Shown here piece after piece: positions 24,577-33,971 of a DNA stretch of 64,000 nucleotides. Where the stretch lies: assembly GCA_963737445.1 (NCBI GenBank), contig CAVTSO010000007.1, forward strand, positions 124,001 to 188,000, given 5' to 3'. The translations under genes were made by a program, and so were the position numbers. The notes beneath the pieces are model-generated. The model saw only the letters and a list, made by a program, of their open reading frames with translations. It did no database searches and was not told where the DNA came from. The first letter of the stretch is position 1. Each line of letters opens with the position of its first letter. The DNA comes from JAICYJ01 sp963737445 (GTDB taxonomy: Bacteria > Actinomycetota > Thermoleophilia > Gaiellales > JAICJC01).

Positions 24577-26841
24577 TCAATGCGGAGGCTTCCCACCTCC
24601 GTTGCCGTTCCCATTGCCGTTGCCGTTTCCGTTGCCGTTGCCGTTTCCGTTGCCGCTCCCTGTGTTGTGTTTGCCGCCACCGCCGGTGGAAGGCGGTGGG
24701 GCCGGTGCCGAGTACAGCGGGAACTGGGAGGTGAACGGCCTGTAGGCCCCAACCGGTGCGGGAGTGACGGGGAACGACGTGGCCGGGAACTTGGTGGGCT
24801 CAGCGGCGAGAGCGGCGGTCATGAAGCGGTGCCAGATCAGCGCGGGATAGCCGCCACCGAACGAGTAGGCCGATCCGACCGCGGGAATCATCGAGATCTC
24901 GCCTTGCGGGAAGCCCATCCAGACGCAGGTGGTGAGGTTGGGTGTGTAGCCGCAGAACCAGGCGTCCAGGTGCGCTTCGACCGTGCCGGTCTTGCCGGCT
25001 GCGGGGCGGTAGGGGCTGAGCGCGGCGGCGCTGCCGGTGCAAAGGCCGCTGGGGCAGGTGTAGATGTTGTCGTAGAGGATCTGGTTCATCTCCGAGGCGG
25101 CCCAGCTGGGAAGCGCCCGCCGGCCGGGATTCTTGGACGCCGGGGTGGAGGCGACGGTGGCGCCGGTGGGCGCGGTCACGTCGGTGATCGCCAGCGGGTC
25201 GTGGTGGATGCCGTTGGCAGCGAAGGCGGAGTAGGCGCTGGCCATGTCGAGCGGCGAGACCAGCCCGGTGCCGAGGATGATCGAGTAGACCTTGGGCAGG
25301 TGGTCGGACCGCGGGATGCCGAGGTTGTAGGCCATGTTGACAGTGCGGGTGGGGCCGATGTCGGCGGAGAGCCGGGCGAACACGGCGTTGATCGAGCCGT
25401 CCATCGCCACGTGCAGGTCGAAGTTGCCGGCCAGGTTCGACTCGGCGTTGTTGACCGTCCAGATGCATGACGGCGCGCCGACGCATCCGGGGATCGGGTA
25501 GTTGAACGGCGCCTGGCTCGAGTACTCCGTCGTTTCGGGATCGATGCCGAGGTCGACCATGGCCGCCGCCAGCCCGTACGGCTTGAAGCTCGAGCCGGCC
25601 TGGCGTCGTGCCTGCGCCGGCAGGTCGAACTTGGTCTTGCGGTAGTTGGTCGATGCGTCGAAGGCCAGGATCTCGCCTGTGCGAGGATCGATTGAGACCA
25701 GCGCCGCCGCCGGCAGCCCCGGCCGGTCGAGGTAGGCGTGGAACGCCTGCTGCGCCGCGACCTGGAGCTTCGGGTCGATCGTGGTGTCCACGCGCAGCCC
25801 GCCCGTGGCCAGTGCCGCGGCGCCGTAGCGCTTCATGATCAGATGCTTGACGTACTGCACGAAGTAGGGCTGCTTGACCTCTCCGTAGGGATAGCTCGGA
25901 TGCAGACGCAGGCAGCGTTTCGCGGCGTGGGAGCTGACGGTCGCCGGCGCGCCTGGCAAGCCGGCCGCACAGACCTGTTTCCGGCCGACGGCCCGCTGCA
26001 GCTGGGCCGTGGAGATGTAGCCGATCGACTGCATGGCGGTCAGCACCTCGTTTCGGCGCTCGAGGGCGGCGGCCGGGTAGGCGGTGGGGTTGTAGTCTGT
26101 GGGCGACTGCGGGAGGCCGGCGATCATCGCCGACTGGCGGATGTTGAGCTGCTTGCAATGGACGCCGAAGAACGCCTCGGCCGCGGCCTCGCAGCCGTAG
26201 GTGACGGCGCCATACTGGACGACGTCAATGTAGGTACTGAGGATCTTGTCGCGCGACCACTGGTTAGCCAACTGGTCGGCCAGGTATGCCTCTTTCACCT
26301 TGCGCGACAGCGTCTGGGAGTCGTTCAGGTAGAGCTGCCTGACCAGCTGCTGCTCGATCGTCGACGCGCCCTGCACGACGTGGCCCGCGTTGATGTTGTC
26401 CAGGATGGCGCGCAAGACGCCCACGTAGTCGACGCCGCCGTGCTGATAGAAGCGGCGGTCCTCGATCGCCACCGTCGCCTCCTTCAGCCACGGCGAGATC
26501 TGGCTGGAGCTGACGTGGGTACGGTTCTCCACAGAGGCAACCGTGGCGAGCTTTCCACCGTAGCGGTCATAGATGATCGTGTTCTGACCCGGATAGTCAG
26601 GCTTCAGCTTCTTGATGTCGAGTCCATGCACCTGGCTGTAGATGTAGATCCCGGCCGTTACCGTGGCGGCGCTGACCGCCCCGCCGACGATCAACGCGCA
26701 GGCCAGCGCGACGCTCGCCCAGAACGAGCGGCGGCTGCGGCGGCGACTCATCCGTCCCCGCTTGCGACGGCGCAGGGCGACGTGTGCCGCCAGTTCGTCC
26801 TGGTCGAACGGCGGCGGAGTCACGTCACCCACACACGACAC
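24577..26841 (-). CDS. class A penicillin-binding protein (transglycosylase/transpeptidase)
   Basis: Bifunctional peptidoglycan synthase. A basic cytosolic N-terminus (RRRKRGRMSRRRSRRS) precedes one transmembrane helix at about residues 40-68. The GT51 domain has VAIEDRRFYQHGGVDYVG and GASTIEQQLVRQLYL. The transpeptidase domain shows AGSSFKPYG (SxxK), DGSINAVF (SxN) and AGKTGTVEAHLDAWFCGYTP (KTG). The protein ends in an unusual tail of about eleven Asn-Gly pairs then GGGKPPH. GTG 26841 is the longest start; GTG 26823 is equally possible. Confidence 0.93.
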   Translation of the reverse strand: MSCVGDVTPPPFDQDELAAHVALRRRKRGRMSRRRSRRSFWASVALACALIVGGAVSAATVTAGIYIYSQVHGLDIKKLKPDYPGQNTIIYDRYGGKLATVASVENRTHVSSSQISPWLKEATVAIEDRRFYQHGGVDYVGVLRAILDNINAGHVVQGASTIEQQLVRQLYLNDSQTLSRKVKEAYLADQLANQWSRDKILSTYIDVVQYGAVTYGCEAAAEAFFGVHCKQLNIRQSAMIAGLPQSPTDYNPTAYPAAALERRNEVLTAMQSIGYISTAQLQRAVGRKQVCAAGLPGAPATVSSHAAKRCLRLHPSYPYGEVKQPYFVQYVKHLIMKRYGAAALATGGLRVDTTIDPKLQVAAQQAFHAYLDRPGLPAAALVSIDPRTGEILAFDASTNYRKTKFDLPAQARRQAGSSFKPYGLAAAMVDLGIDPETTEYSSQAPFNYPIPGCVGAPSCIWTVNNAESNLAGNFDLHVAMDGSINAVFARLSADIGPTRTVNMAYNLGIPRSDHLPKVYSIILGTGLVSPLDMASAYSAFAANGIHHDPLAITDVTAPTGATVASTPASKNPGRRALPSWAASEMNQILYDNIYTCPSGLCTGSAAALSPYRPAAGKTGTVEAHLDAWFCGYTPNLTTCVWMGFPQGEISMIPAVGSAYSFGGGYPALIWHRFMTAALAAEPTKFPATSFPVTPAPVGAYRPFTSQFPLYSAPAPPPSTGGGGKHNTGSGNGNGNGNGNGNGNGNGNGGGKPPH
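24594..24655 (-). repeat. hexanucleotide tandem repeat encoding poly(Gly-Asn)
   Basis: Repeated GGCAAC/GGAAAC units (plus strand TTGCCG/TTTCCG) encode the PBP C-terminal Gly-Asn tail. Such a repeat can change length by slippage without breaking the frame because the unit is six bases. Confidence 0.85.
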
Positions 26842-27389
26842 CCGGCCGTCATGGCATCCTCTCTACCGCCCGGCGAGGCAACGCTCAGGCCACGCTCGCG
26901 CGCCGCGGTCTAGCAATCGTAGCCATCCTCCCGACCACTCTGCGGCCCTCGGCCGGTTCGGTGATTGCCGTTACCCGACGCCGTGGGCGACGGTGACAGC
27001 AATGAAACGGCGCAGGCTGCTCAAGGCTCCGCTCGGGGTGATCTCCGATCGCAATGGTGGTCGCCGCCGTCGTGGCGGGGAGCAGAACCTCTGGCTCTCG
27101 GCCGCGGCCGCGCACGCGCCGTCCGGCATACACGGGCAGGGTCCTCCGAAGGCGTCCGTCCCGCCGACACTACCAACGGGCCGGGCGATCGCAATCGATC
27201 TCAGCCGCCAGCACGTGCCGTCCGGCCGCGGCGGCCGCCGCGGCGCCACGCCGTGAGCTCGCCCGTTCCCTGCACGCATCGCCGCCGGTCGACGGTGCGG
27301 CAGAAGTCGTCCGACTCCAACCTCTGCCGCGTCCTCACGTGCGTCGAAGCGTGATGCGGGCGACCAGGGACGAGGAGCTCCGCCTACCC
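26842..27389. other. intergenic stretch without a credible gene
   Basis: Short ORFs on both strands have arginine-rich, frame-shadow-like composition and no ribosome sites or family motifs. It separates the PBP promoter side (minus strand start at 26841) from the end of the HAD gene. No tRNA or repeat recognised. Confidence 0.5.
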
Positions 27390-28454
27390 TCAGCGGTTCG
27401 TCGGCTCGGAGCGCTCGGCGGGTTCGTGATGCTCAAGCAGTTGTGCCAGATCGTTGACGACAACGTCGGGCTTGGCAGCGTGCAGCGCGTCGACGGCCCC
27501 CTCCCGCTCGATCGCGATGACCAGTCTGAACCCGGCCGAGCGCGCGGCGTGTATCCCGTCCGGGGTCGTCTCGAAGTCCGCTGCATCGGAGGGGTCTACA
27601 CCGAGCAGCCGGCAGGCCGCGATGAGCGTGTCCGGAGCGGGTTTCGGCGCGAGTTGCTCGGAATCGATCACTTCGGCGTCTATGCGCTGATCTATCAGGT
27701 GCGCGAGACCAGCCCGTTCGAGGATCTCGGTGGTATTCGCGCTTGCAGAGACAACCCCGCGCCGGATTCCGACGAGATGCGCCGCCTCCAGGTAGCAGCG
27801 CGAACCGATGTACGCAGCCACGCCTTCGCGGGCAAGGTGACGCTGCAACGCCTGCACCTTGCGGTTGGCGAGACCCCGCACGGTTTCCGCATCGGCAGAG
27901 TCGTCGGGCGCACCCTCGGGAAGCCTGATGCCGCGGCTGGCCAGAAAGTTGCGGACGCCGTCAAGCCGGGGCCGTTCCGTCACATAGGCCCGGTAGTCTC
28001 TGTCACGGTCAAACGGGATGAACGGTTCGTGTTGCCGGGCGGCTCGTGCCAGCAGGAACGAGTCGAAGGCATCGGCCCACGCGGCGACATGGACGGTGGT
28101 GCTGGTTGTCAGCACGCTGTCCAGGTCGAACACGCAGGCGCTCACGCCGTCCGGCAAGCCCAGCAGCCTGCGTGTACCGGCGGGCTCGTCTAACCAGTGC
28201 AGCAGGGGACTGTCGGTGTGCAGATCGTCGGCGAGGCGGTGAAGCTGGTCGATGGTCTGGGCTCGTTCCTCGGCCAACCGGCGTTGCCGCTCGCGAGCCT
28301 CCGCGGGGTCGAGGTAGTCCGAGGCGGCCCGGAGCGCCACCTCGCCCGCCCTCAGCGCCATCCACGACCGTCCGGCGAGCCTTTCGATTTCGGCAGCCCA
28401 ACCCGTCGCCTCAGCCGCGTCGCGATTACGCCCATCGCCGGCCGACGTGGTCAT
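27390..28454 (-). CDS. HAD-family hydrolase (beta-phosphoglucomutase-like)
   Basis: A 354-residue protein. An N-terminal helical region of about 100 residues is followed by a HAD domain: nucleophile motif VFDLDSVLT (Ser replaces the usual Gly), cap region with EPFIPFDRDRDY and LASRGIRLPEG, motif II VSASANT, motif III Lys in LAPKPAPDTL and motif IV DFETTPDGIHAARSAGF. The domain order resembles beta-phosphoglucomutase or trehalose-associated phosphatases. ATG 28454 overlaps the upstream small gene's stop as ATGA. Substrate not known. Confidence 0.85.
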   Translation of the reverse strand: MTTSAGDGRNRDAAEATGWAAEIERLAGRSWMALRAGEVALRAASDYLDPAEARERQRRLAEERAQTIDQLHRLADDLHTDSPLLHWLDEPAGTRRLLGLPDGVSACVFDLDSVLTTSTTVHVAAWADAFDSFLLARAARQHEPFIPFDRDRDYRAYVTERPRLDGVRNFLASRGIRLPEGAPDDSADAETVRGLANRKVQALQRHLAREGVAAYIGSRCYLEAAHLVGIRRGVVSASANTTEILERAGLAHLIDQRIDAEVIDSEQLAPKPAPDTLIAACRLLGVDPSDAADFETTPDGIHAARSAGFRLVIAIEREGAVDALHAAKPDVVVNDLAQLLEHHEPAERSEPTNR

Positions 28455-28729
28455 CGGCCCAATCTAGCTGTCCGGTCGATCGCGCGGCAACTGGGACGGC
28501 GCTCGTCCACGTCGATCTCGCCGCGTACCAGTCTCTCGCCGAGCAGGTCGTCCGCGGGCTGGGCCGGTCCCCCGGGCATCACAGCCCAATCGGTGCCATC
28601 CATGTGGTCGGGGTACATGGCCGCATGGTGGCGCCGATGATGCTCCGGCGCATCGGAGAGGACACCGATCGGATTGCGGAAACGCCGCGACTCCCGGTCG
28701 CTGCCGTGTGCGTCCCAGGAGCCGAGCAC
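28451..28729 (-). CDS. small protein with SHOCT-like C-terminus
   Basis: A 92-residue ORF. The segment ADDLLGERLVRGEIDVDE resembles the short C-terminal SHOCT motif (LRERYARGEIDEEEY). The rest is His/Asp-rich with no membrane helix. Its TGA overlaps the HAD gene ATG (ATGA), which supports it being translated. GTG 28729 has GGAG close upstream. The sequence after the SHOCT-like part is short and basic. Function unknown. Confidence 0.45.
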   Translation of the reverse strand: MLGSWDAHGSDRESRRFRNPIGVLSDAPEHHRRHHAAMYPDHMDGTDWAVMPGGPAQPADDLLGERLVRGEIDVDERRPSCRAIDRTARLGR

Positions 28730-28764
28730 GATCTCCGAGCCGGCCCAGCTGAGGGAAGGCCTGC

Positions 28765-29379
28765 TCAGCTCTCCTTGAGAATCGAGTACCAGACACGCTC
28801 GGCGACGTCGACCAGATGCTCGCTCGCACGTGCCAGGCGGCGGTAGAGCTCGCGTCGGGCGGCGACCTCGTGGATGTCGTCGACCCCGATCAGCGCTGAC
28901 ATCGCATCCCGGTAGATGCGCTCCACCCGGCGCTGGCTGTCCAGAGCCGCGTCGGCGGCCGCCGACGCAGGCGCACTGTCTCTGGGCGCAAGGGCAGCGA
29001 ATGCCGCGGCCAGGTGGTGGATGCCCTCAGCTAGCGCCTCGGCCAGGTCGGCCATCGCCGGGTCTGGGGTGCGGCCGATCACCTCGGCCTCGCGCACCGT
29101 GTTCTTCGCGCTGTTCATGACGACGTCGAGGCCGCGTGACAGCTCGAACACGTCTTCCGGCTCGAGCGGGGTGATGAAGGCCTCCGAGAGCGCCGCGCGC
29201 AACTCGCGTTTGCGATCGTCGGCCAGATGCTCGCACTCGCGCACCCTGTCCGCGGAGGCGGCGTCCCCGGCGGCCCACGCGGCCAGTGCGTCCATCCCTT
29301 CAACGGTGATCCCGGCCTGCGCTTGCAGTGCAGCGATCACATCAGGCGTCCTGGGCAAGAACCAGCGACCCCGGCTCAC
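28765..29379 (-). CDS. DUF47 (PhoU-like) phosphate transport accessory protein
   Basis: A 204-residue all-helical protein of the DUF47/PhoU-like family that accompanies PiT transporters. Motifs: CEHLADDRKRELRAALSEAF, ITPLEPEDVFELSRGLDVVM and RLARASEHLVDVAERVWYS, with the acidic and Asn residues typical of the family. GTG 29379 overlaps the pit stop as GTGA, so it is translated with the transporter and likely gates or regulates it. Confidence 0.92.
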   Translation of the reverse strand: MSRGRWFLPRTPDVIAALQAQAGITVEGMDALAAWAAGDAASADRVRECEHLADDRKRELRAALSEAFITPLEPEDVFELSRGLDVVMNSAKNTVREAEVIGRTPDPAMADLAEALAEGIHHLAAAFAALAPRDSAPASAAADAALDSQRRVERIYRDAMSALIGVDDIHEVAARRELYRRLARASEHLVDVAERVWYSILKES

Positions 29380-30380
29380 GTTGCACCGACCCAGATGATG
29401 GAGAGCGCAGCTCCCAGTACCGCGGCCGCCGGTAGGGTCACCAGCCAGGCGAATCCGATCGCTCGAACGACCGCCCAACGGACGTGGTGCCAGCGTCGCC
29501 GGCCCATGCCGATGCCGACGATGGACGACGCCACCACCTGGGTCGTCGACACAGGCGCTCCCACGTATGACGATGCCAGGATCACAGCCGTCGACGATGT
29601 CTGGCTGGTGAACCCGTCGATCGGGTGGAGGTGAAGGATCCGTCGGCCGATGGTGCGAATGATGGTCCACCCGCCCATGGCGGTGCCGATTGTCAACGCG
29701 AGGCCGCAGGCGACCTTCACCCAGAGCGGCACGGCGAAGGTGTTCAGGTGTCCGCTGGCGACCAGCAGCGCTGCGGTTACGCCCATCGCTTTCTGGCCGT
29801 CGTTGGAGCCGTGGCTGAACGAAAGCGCGGCCGACATCGCCCACTCGCCGGAGCGGATCGGTGCGTGCACGCGTCGTGTCGCCCGACGCGTCGCCCAGCG
29901 TGTGAGACGCGAGATCGCGGCGCCGAATGCCAGCCCGATTACGGGCGAGACGGCAAGAGCGATGACGACGCCGAACACTCCGACCGGCCGCCAACCGTCG
30001 ATCCCGCCCCAGAGCACGCCGTCAATCCCGCTGGTCGCGAGGGCCGCGCCAACCAAGCCGCCGACCAGCGCGTGGCCGGAACTGGATGGCAATCCGCGCC
30101 GCCACGTGACCACGTTCCACACGGTCGCCCCCAGCACTCCTGAGCCGATCACTGCCACTGCGAGATCCGGTGGCACCACCACGATGCCCCCGATCGTGTC
30201 CGCCACCGCGGTTCCGGCGATGGTCGCACCGAGCATGTTGAACACCGCCGAGAGTACGATCGCGTGCCCAGGACTGGCACCGCGCGTCGCCACTAGCGTC
30301 GCGATTGCGTTGGCCGCATCGTGGAACCCGTTGGTCAGCGCAAACGCGAGCGAACATGCGATTGCCAGCGCGAGCTCCAT
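29376..30380 (-). CDS. pit: PiT-family inorganic phosphate transporter
   Basis: Low-affinity phosphate permease, 334 residues with about ten helices. The duplicated PiT signatures are present: NGFHDAANAIATLVATR near the N-terminus and SFSHGSNDGQKAMGV in the second half, plus SGHALVGGLVGAAL and TSQTSSTAVILASSYVGAPVS. First gene of a two-gene operon with DUF47. Confidence 0.95.
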   Translation of the reverse strand: MELALAIACSLAFALTNGFHDAANAIATLVATRGASPGHAIVLSAVFNMLGATIAGTAVADTIGGIVVVPPDLAVAVIGSGVLGATVWNVVTWRRGLPSSSGHALVGGLVGAALATSGIDGVLWGGIDGWRPVGVFGVVIALAVSPVIGLAFGAAISRLTRWATRRATRRVHAPIRSGEWAMSAALSFSHGSNDGQKAMGVTAALLVASGHLNTFAVPLWVKVACGLALTIGTAMGGWTIIRTIGRRILHLHPIDGFTSQTSSTAVILASSYVGAPVSTTQVVASSIVGIGMGRRRWHHVRWAVVRAIGFAWLVTLPAAAVLGAALSIIWVGAT

Positions 30381-30642
30381 CCGGCGATCATCCCATGGCC
30401 GACCAGCGGCACTCCCGACGTTGTGGGATTGCTCGCGTTCGCCGCCTGCCTGAGTGCGATCGCGTTACTGCGGACGTACTCCCTAGCGATAGCCCTTTCG
30501 TCGAACGTTGGGACAAACGTGCTCGTCTGATCCGAGTCGAGGCCAAGCTGGGCGAGACCTGTCGTTAGAGGCAGGGACACCAAGTCGAGCGCTGCACGGG
30601 CATCCCTTGTGCCGCCCGATCGGCGAGGCTACGCTCTCGAAC

Positions 30643-31458
30643 GTGGTCGAGCCGACCTCCTCGTCGCACCCTGACTACCGCCTCGCCGCCGCGGGCAGGG
30701 AGTCAGCAGAGGATGAGCGGCTGGATCTGCTCGAGCAGATCTACGACCCGTCGTCGCGCCGGCGGCGTTCATTCGTGCAGCCGGGGTGGCGGTGTCTGGA
30801 GATCGGGGCTGGGCGCGGCTCGATGGCGGCGTGGATGGCCGAGCAGGTGGGGCCGGCAGGCCACGTTGTCGCGACCGACATCGACACCCGCTACCTGGAG
30901 AGACTGGACGTCCCGAACCTCGAGGTGATCCAGCACAGCATCCTCGACGACCCCCTCGACGTGCTGGGGGAGCCGTTCGACGTTGTCTGTTCGCGATTGA
31001 TGCTGTTTCATCTCAAAGGCGTCCAGGAGCAGGCGATCAGCCGGATGGGGGAGTGCCTGCGCCCCGGTGGCTGGCTGTTCGACGAGGATTGCGATTGGGG
31101 GACAGCTGCTCCCGTTGATCCTGCCCACCCGCGCTACGACGACTATCAGCGGGTCTGGCGAGATGGCGACTGGTGGACTCCTCGCGGCTACGACAAGGTG
31201 TTTGGCCAGAAGTTGCCGGCGCTGTTCGAGCGCTGTGGGCTCCAGGAGATACGCAACGAGGCCTCCACCGAGGTGGTGCGGGGAGGATCGCCCTGGGCGA
31301 GATGGTGGATCCCGACGCTGGAGGTCATCAACGAGCTCGGCGGTGGCGACGAGGCGTCTCGGCGTGAGGTCGAGGTGATGACCGCGGCACTGGCCGATCC
31401 AACGTTCTGGCTTCAGAGAGAGGTTGTGCACGCCTGCTGGGGCAGGCGGGCTCCGTAG
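30643..31458 (+). CDS. class I SAM-dependent methyltransferase
   Basis: A 271-residue methyltransferase. SAM motif I is LEIGAGRGSMAAWMAEQVG, motif II VATDIDTRYLERLD, and motif IV-like EPFDVVCSRLMLFHL precedes CLRPGGWLF. A C-terminal region of about 100 residues (WDYQR-type, RRWWIPTLEVINELGGG) suggests small-molecule methylation. GTG 30643 is chosen because homology begins right after it. Substrate unknown. Confidence 0.85.
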   Translation: MVEPTSSSHPDYRLAAAGRESAEDERLDLLEQIYDPSSRRRRSFVQPGWRCLEIGAGRGSMAAWMAEQVGPAGHVVATDIDTRYLERLDVPNLEVIQHSILDDPLDVLGEPFDVVCSRLMLFHLKGVQEQAISRMGECLRPGGWLFDEDCDWGTAAPVDPAHPRYDDYQRVWRDGDWWTPRGYDKVFGQKLPALFERCGLQEIRNEASTEVVRGGSPWARWWIPTLEVINELGGGDEASRREVEVMTAALADPTFWLQREVVHACWGRRAP

Positions 31459-31459
31459 T

Positions 31460-31967
31460 GTGATCCCGCGGCTGGAGACGCCGAGGCTCTTCACGCGTGA
31501 CTGGCGCGACGAGGATCTCGATGCGCACGCTCCATGTCGGCCGGTCCGGAGGTGCAACGCTATCTCGAGGGCGTGCTCGATCGCGTTCAGAGCTGGCGCT
31601 CGATGGCCTTCCATACCGGGCACTGGGTGCTCAGTGGTACGGCAACTCGGTGGTCGAGCGAAAGTTGGACGGCGCGGGTGATCGGCCGCGTCGGGCTGTG
31701 GAATCCCGAGGGGTGGTTCGGGTCGAGGTTGGCTGGAAGCTCACCCGCCACGCATGGGGTCAGGGCTACGCGACGGAGGCCGCGACGGCCCCCGTCACGG
31801 GGGTTCGACCATCTCGGCGTCGGCCGGCTGATCTCCGTCATCAATCCAGACAACGCGGCCCGCTTCGCGTTGCCGAACGGCTCGGCATGGCGAAGTCCCA
31901 CGACGCCGACCTCGACGGCGGTGATCATCATGGCCAATCGACCGGGGCGGCGTGGCGTAACACCTGA
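31460..31967 (+). pseudogene. GNAT acetyltransferase, multiply frameshifted
   Basis: Fragments of one RimJ/RimL-type acetyltransferase in successive frames: VIPRLETPRLFTRDWRDEDL, then AGPEVQRYLEG, VIGRVGLWNPEGW, VEVGWKLTRHAWGQGYATEA (acetyl-CoA loop), FDHLGVGRLISVINPDNAA and RVAERLGM. At least five shifts in 500 bases. Either the gene is dead or the sequence is poor here; the next three genes are also shifted. Confidence 0.75.
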
Positions 31968-32047
31968 CGGTCACACCGGCCGTTGCCTTCATCAACCTTC
32001 AACGCATTTATCAGCGATCTCTCAGGTTGCTCGCCGACAATGAGAGC

Positions 32048-33473
32048 ATGGCTACCTCCACCTACCAAGAGCCGCGGACCCACCGGCATGAGGCCGGCGA
32101 TGCGGCGCCGCGGCGCGGCTATCGCTGGGTGCCGACGCTGCACCATCGCCCCCGTCATGCGCCCAACCGGCGCCATGCTGACGTTGTCTCCTGGCTGATC
32201 GGCATCGGTCTCGGGATGACGCTCGCGCTCGGCGTGCGGGCGGAGTCGTTCGGCGATCTGTCGAAAGCCGGCGGCGCCGCAACATTCGGCGGCCGCCTCT
32301 CGGCCCTGGCCGGCACGTACTTGATGCTGGTCGTCGTCCTGCTGATCTCGCGCCTGCCCGCGATCGAGCGCTCGCTCGGCCACGACAAGCTCGTGCGCCT
32401 GCATCGCCGCTTCGCGCCGATCGCGCTGGTCCTGATCGTCGCCCACGGCCTGCTGATTACGCTCGGCTACGCCCAGGGCGCGTCGCGCGGCGTGCTGCAC
32501 GAGTTCTGGGTGATCCTCACCACGCTGCCCGGCATGCTGATGGCGACGGCCGGCTTCGTCCTCTTCATGGCCGCCGGCGTCACCTCCTACCGCATCGCTC
32601 GCCGGCGCATCAGCCACGAGGCGTGGTGGCTCGTCCACCTCACCACCTACGCCGCCATCATCCTCAGCTTCTTCCACCAGGTCTGGACGGGCGCGAGCTT
32701 CGTCTCCGACCCGGTCGCCAAGCTCTGGTGGACGGGCCTTTACGCGCTGGTCTTCGCGGCCATCATCTGGTACCGCCTGCTCGTCCCGTTCTGGCGCAGC
32801 ATCTACCACCGCCTCCGCGTCGTTGCCGTCTATCCGGAGGGCTCCGGCACCGTCTCGCTCGTGCTGAAGGGCCACCACCTCGACCGGCTGCGAGTCAACG
32901 GAGGCCAGTTCATGCAGTGGCGGTTCCTGCGGCCGGGCCTTTGGTGGCAGGCCCATCCCTACTCACTCTCGGCCATGCCGATGCCGCCCTACTTGCGTGT
33001 CACCGTCAAGGATCTCGGCGACCACTCCGGCGAGCTGGCCCGCATCACGCCGGGCACGCGTGTCGCCGTCGAGGGTCCCTATGGCGCCTTCACCCGCCAC
33101 GCCGCGGAGCGACGACAAGCTGCTCTTCGTCGGCGCCGGCGTCGGCGTCACGCCGATCCGCGCGATGCTCGAGGATCTGCCCGCCCATGCCGACGTCGAC
33201 GTCATCCTTCGCGCCACCACCGAGCAGGAGCTCGTGCTGGACGAGGAGGTGGCGGAGCTTGTCGAGAGCCGCGGTGGCCGGCTGCACCGCCTGGTCGGTG
33301 ACCGCCGCCAGGTGTCGCTCACCCCTGATCTCGTCCATGCACTGGTGCCCGACCTGCGCGAGCGCGAGCTCTACATCTGCGGCCCCGCGGGCTTCACCGA
33401 TCGCTTCATCGCCGTCGCCCGCCACCTCGGCATGCGGCGAGACCACATCCACCACGAGGAGTTCGCGTTCTGA
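32048..33473 (+). CDS. ferric-reductase-like transmembrane oxidoreductase, one frameshift
   Basis: Membrane flavocytochrome. A ferric-reductase-like heme domain has helices from about residue 45 to 245, with His pairs in KLVRLHRRFAPIALVLIVAHG and EAWWLVHLTTYAAIILSFFH. It is followed by an FAD domain (HPYSLSAMP, LARITPGTRVAVEGPYGAF) and, after a shift near 33,105, an NAD(P) domain (LLFVGAGVGVTPIRAML, RELYICGPAGF). Its end overlaps the FMN-binding gene. With the next two genes it forms a probable electron-export or reductase module across the membrane. Confidence 0.85.
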
Positions 33474-33971
33474 TGCGGCGCTCGACCATGATCGCCGGCG
33501 GCACGGTGCTCGGCATCGCCGGCGTGATCGCGCTGCCGCATCCGAGCACGCCGCAGCAGGTGGCGGTTGCGGGCAACTCCGCAGCGACGGGGTCAGGGAG
33601 CAGCATGGGCTCGACCGCCGCCGCTGCTGCGACGACCGCGGGACGGCGCGAACAATGCCTCGCTCGCGCCGCGTCGGCCAAGACGGCGGCCAGGACCGTC
33701 ACCGGCAGCCCTCGCCACCGATCAGTACGGCCAGCTGCAGGTGAAGCTCACCATCAAGAACGGTCGCATCACCAAGGTCGGCTTCACCACCTTCGTCGCC
33801 AACGATGGGCACTCGGTGCAGATCGACCAGTCCGCCGCGCCGATGCTGATCCGCGAGACGATCGCCGCCCAGAGTGCGCACATCCAGGGCGTCAGCGGTG
33901 CCACCTACACCAGCAACGCCTACCAGCAGTCGCTGCAGGCGGCGATCGACAAGGCGGGGCTGAAGGCATGA
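33473..33971 (+). CDS. FMN-binding domain protein, frameshifted
   Basis: Small secreted or anchored protein. An N-terminal signal-like segment (MIAGGTVLGIAGVIALP) and Ala/Ser/Thr linker are in one frame. After a shift near 33,700 comes an FMN-binding domain, QLQVKLTIKNGRITKVGFT and the flavinylation motif VSGATYTSNAY, whose Thr would carry covalent FMN. It lies between a flavocytochrome and the flavin transferase ApbE, which fits covalent flavin loading by the latter. Confidence 0.8.
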
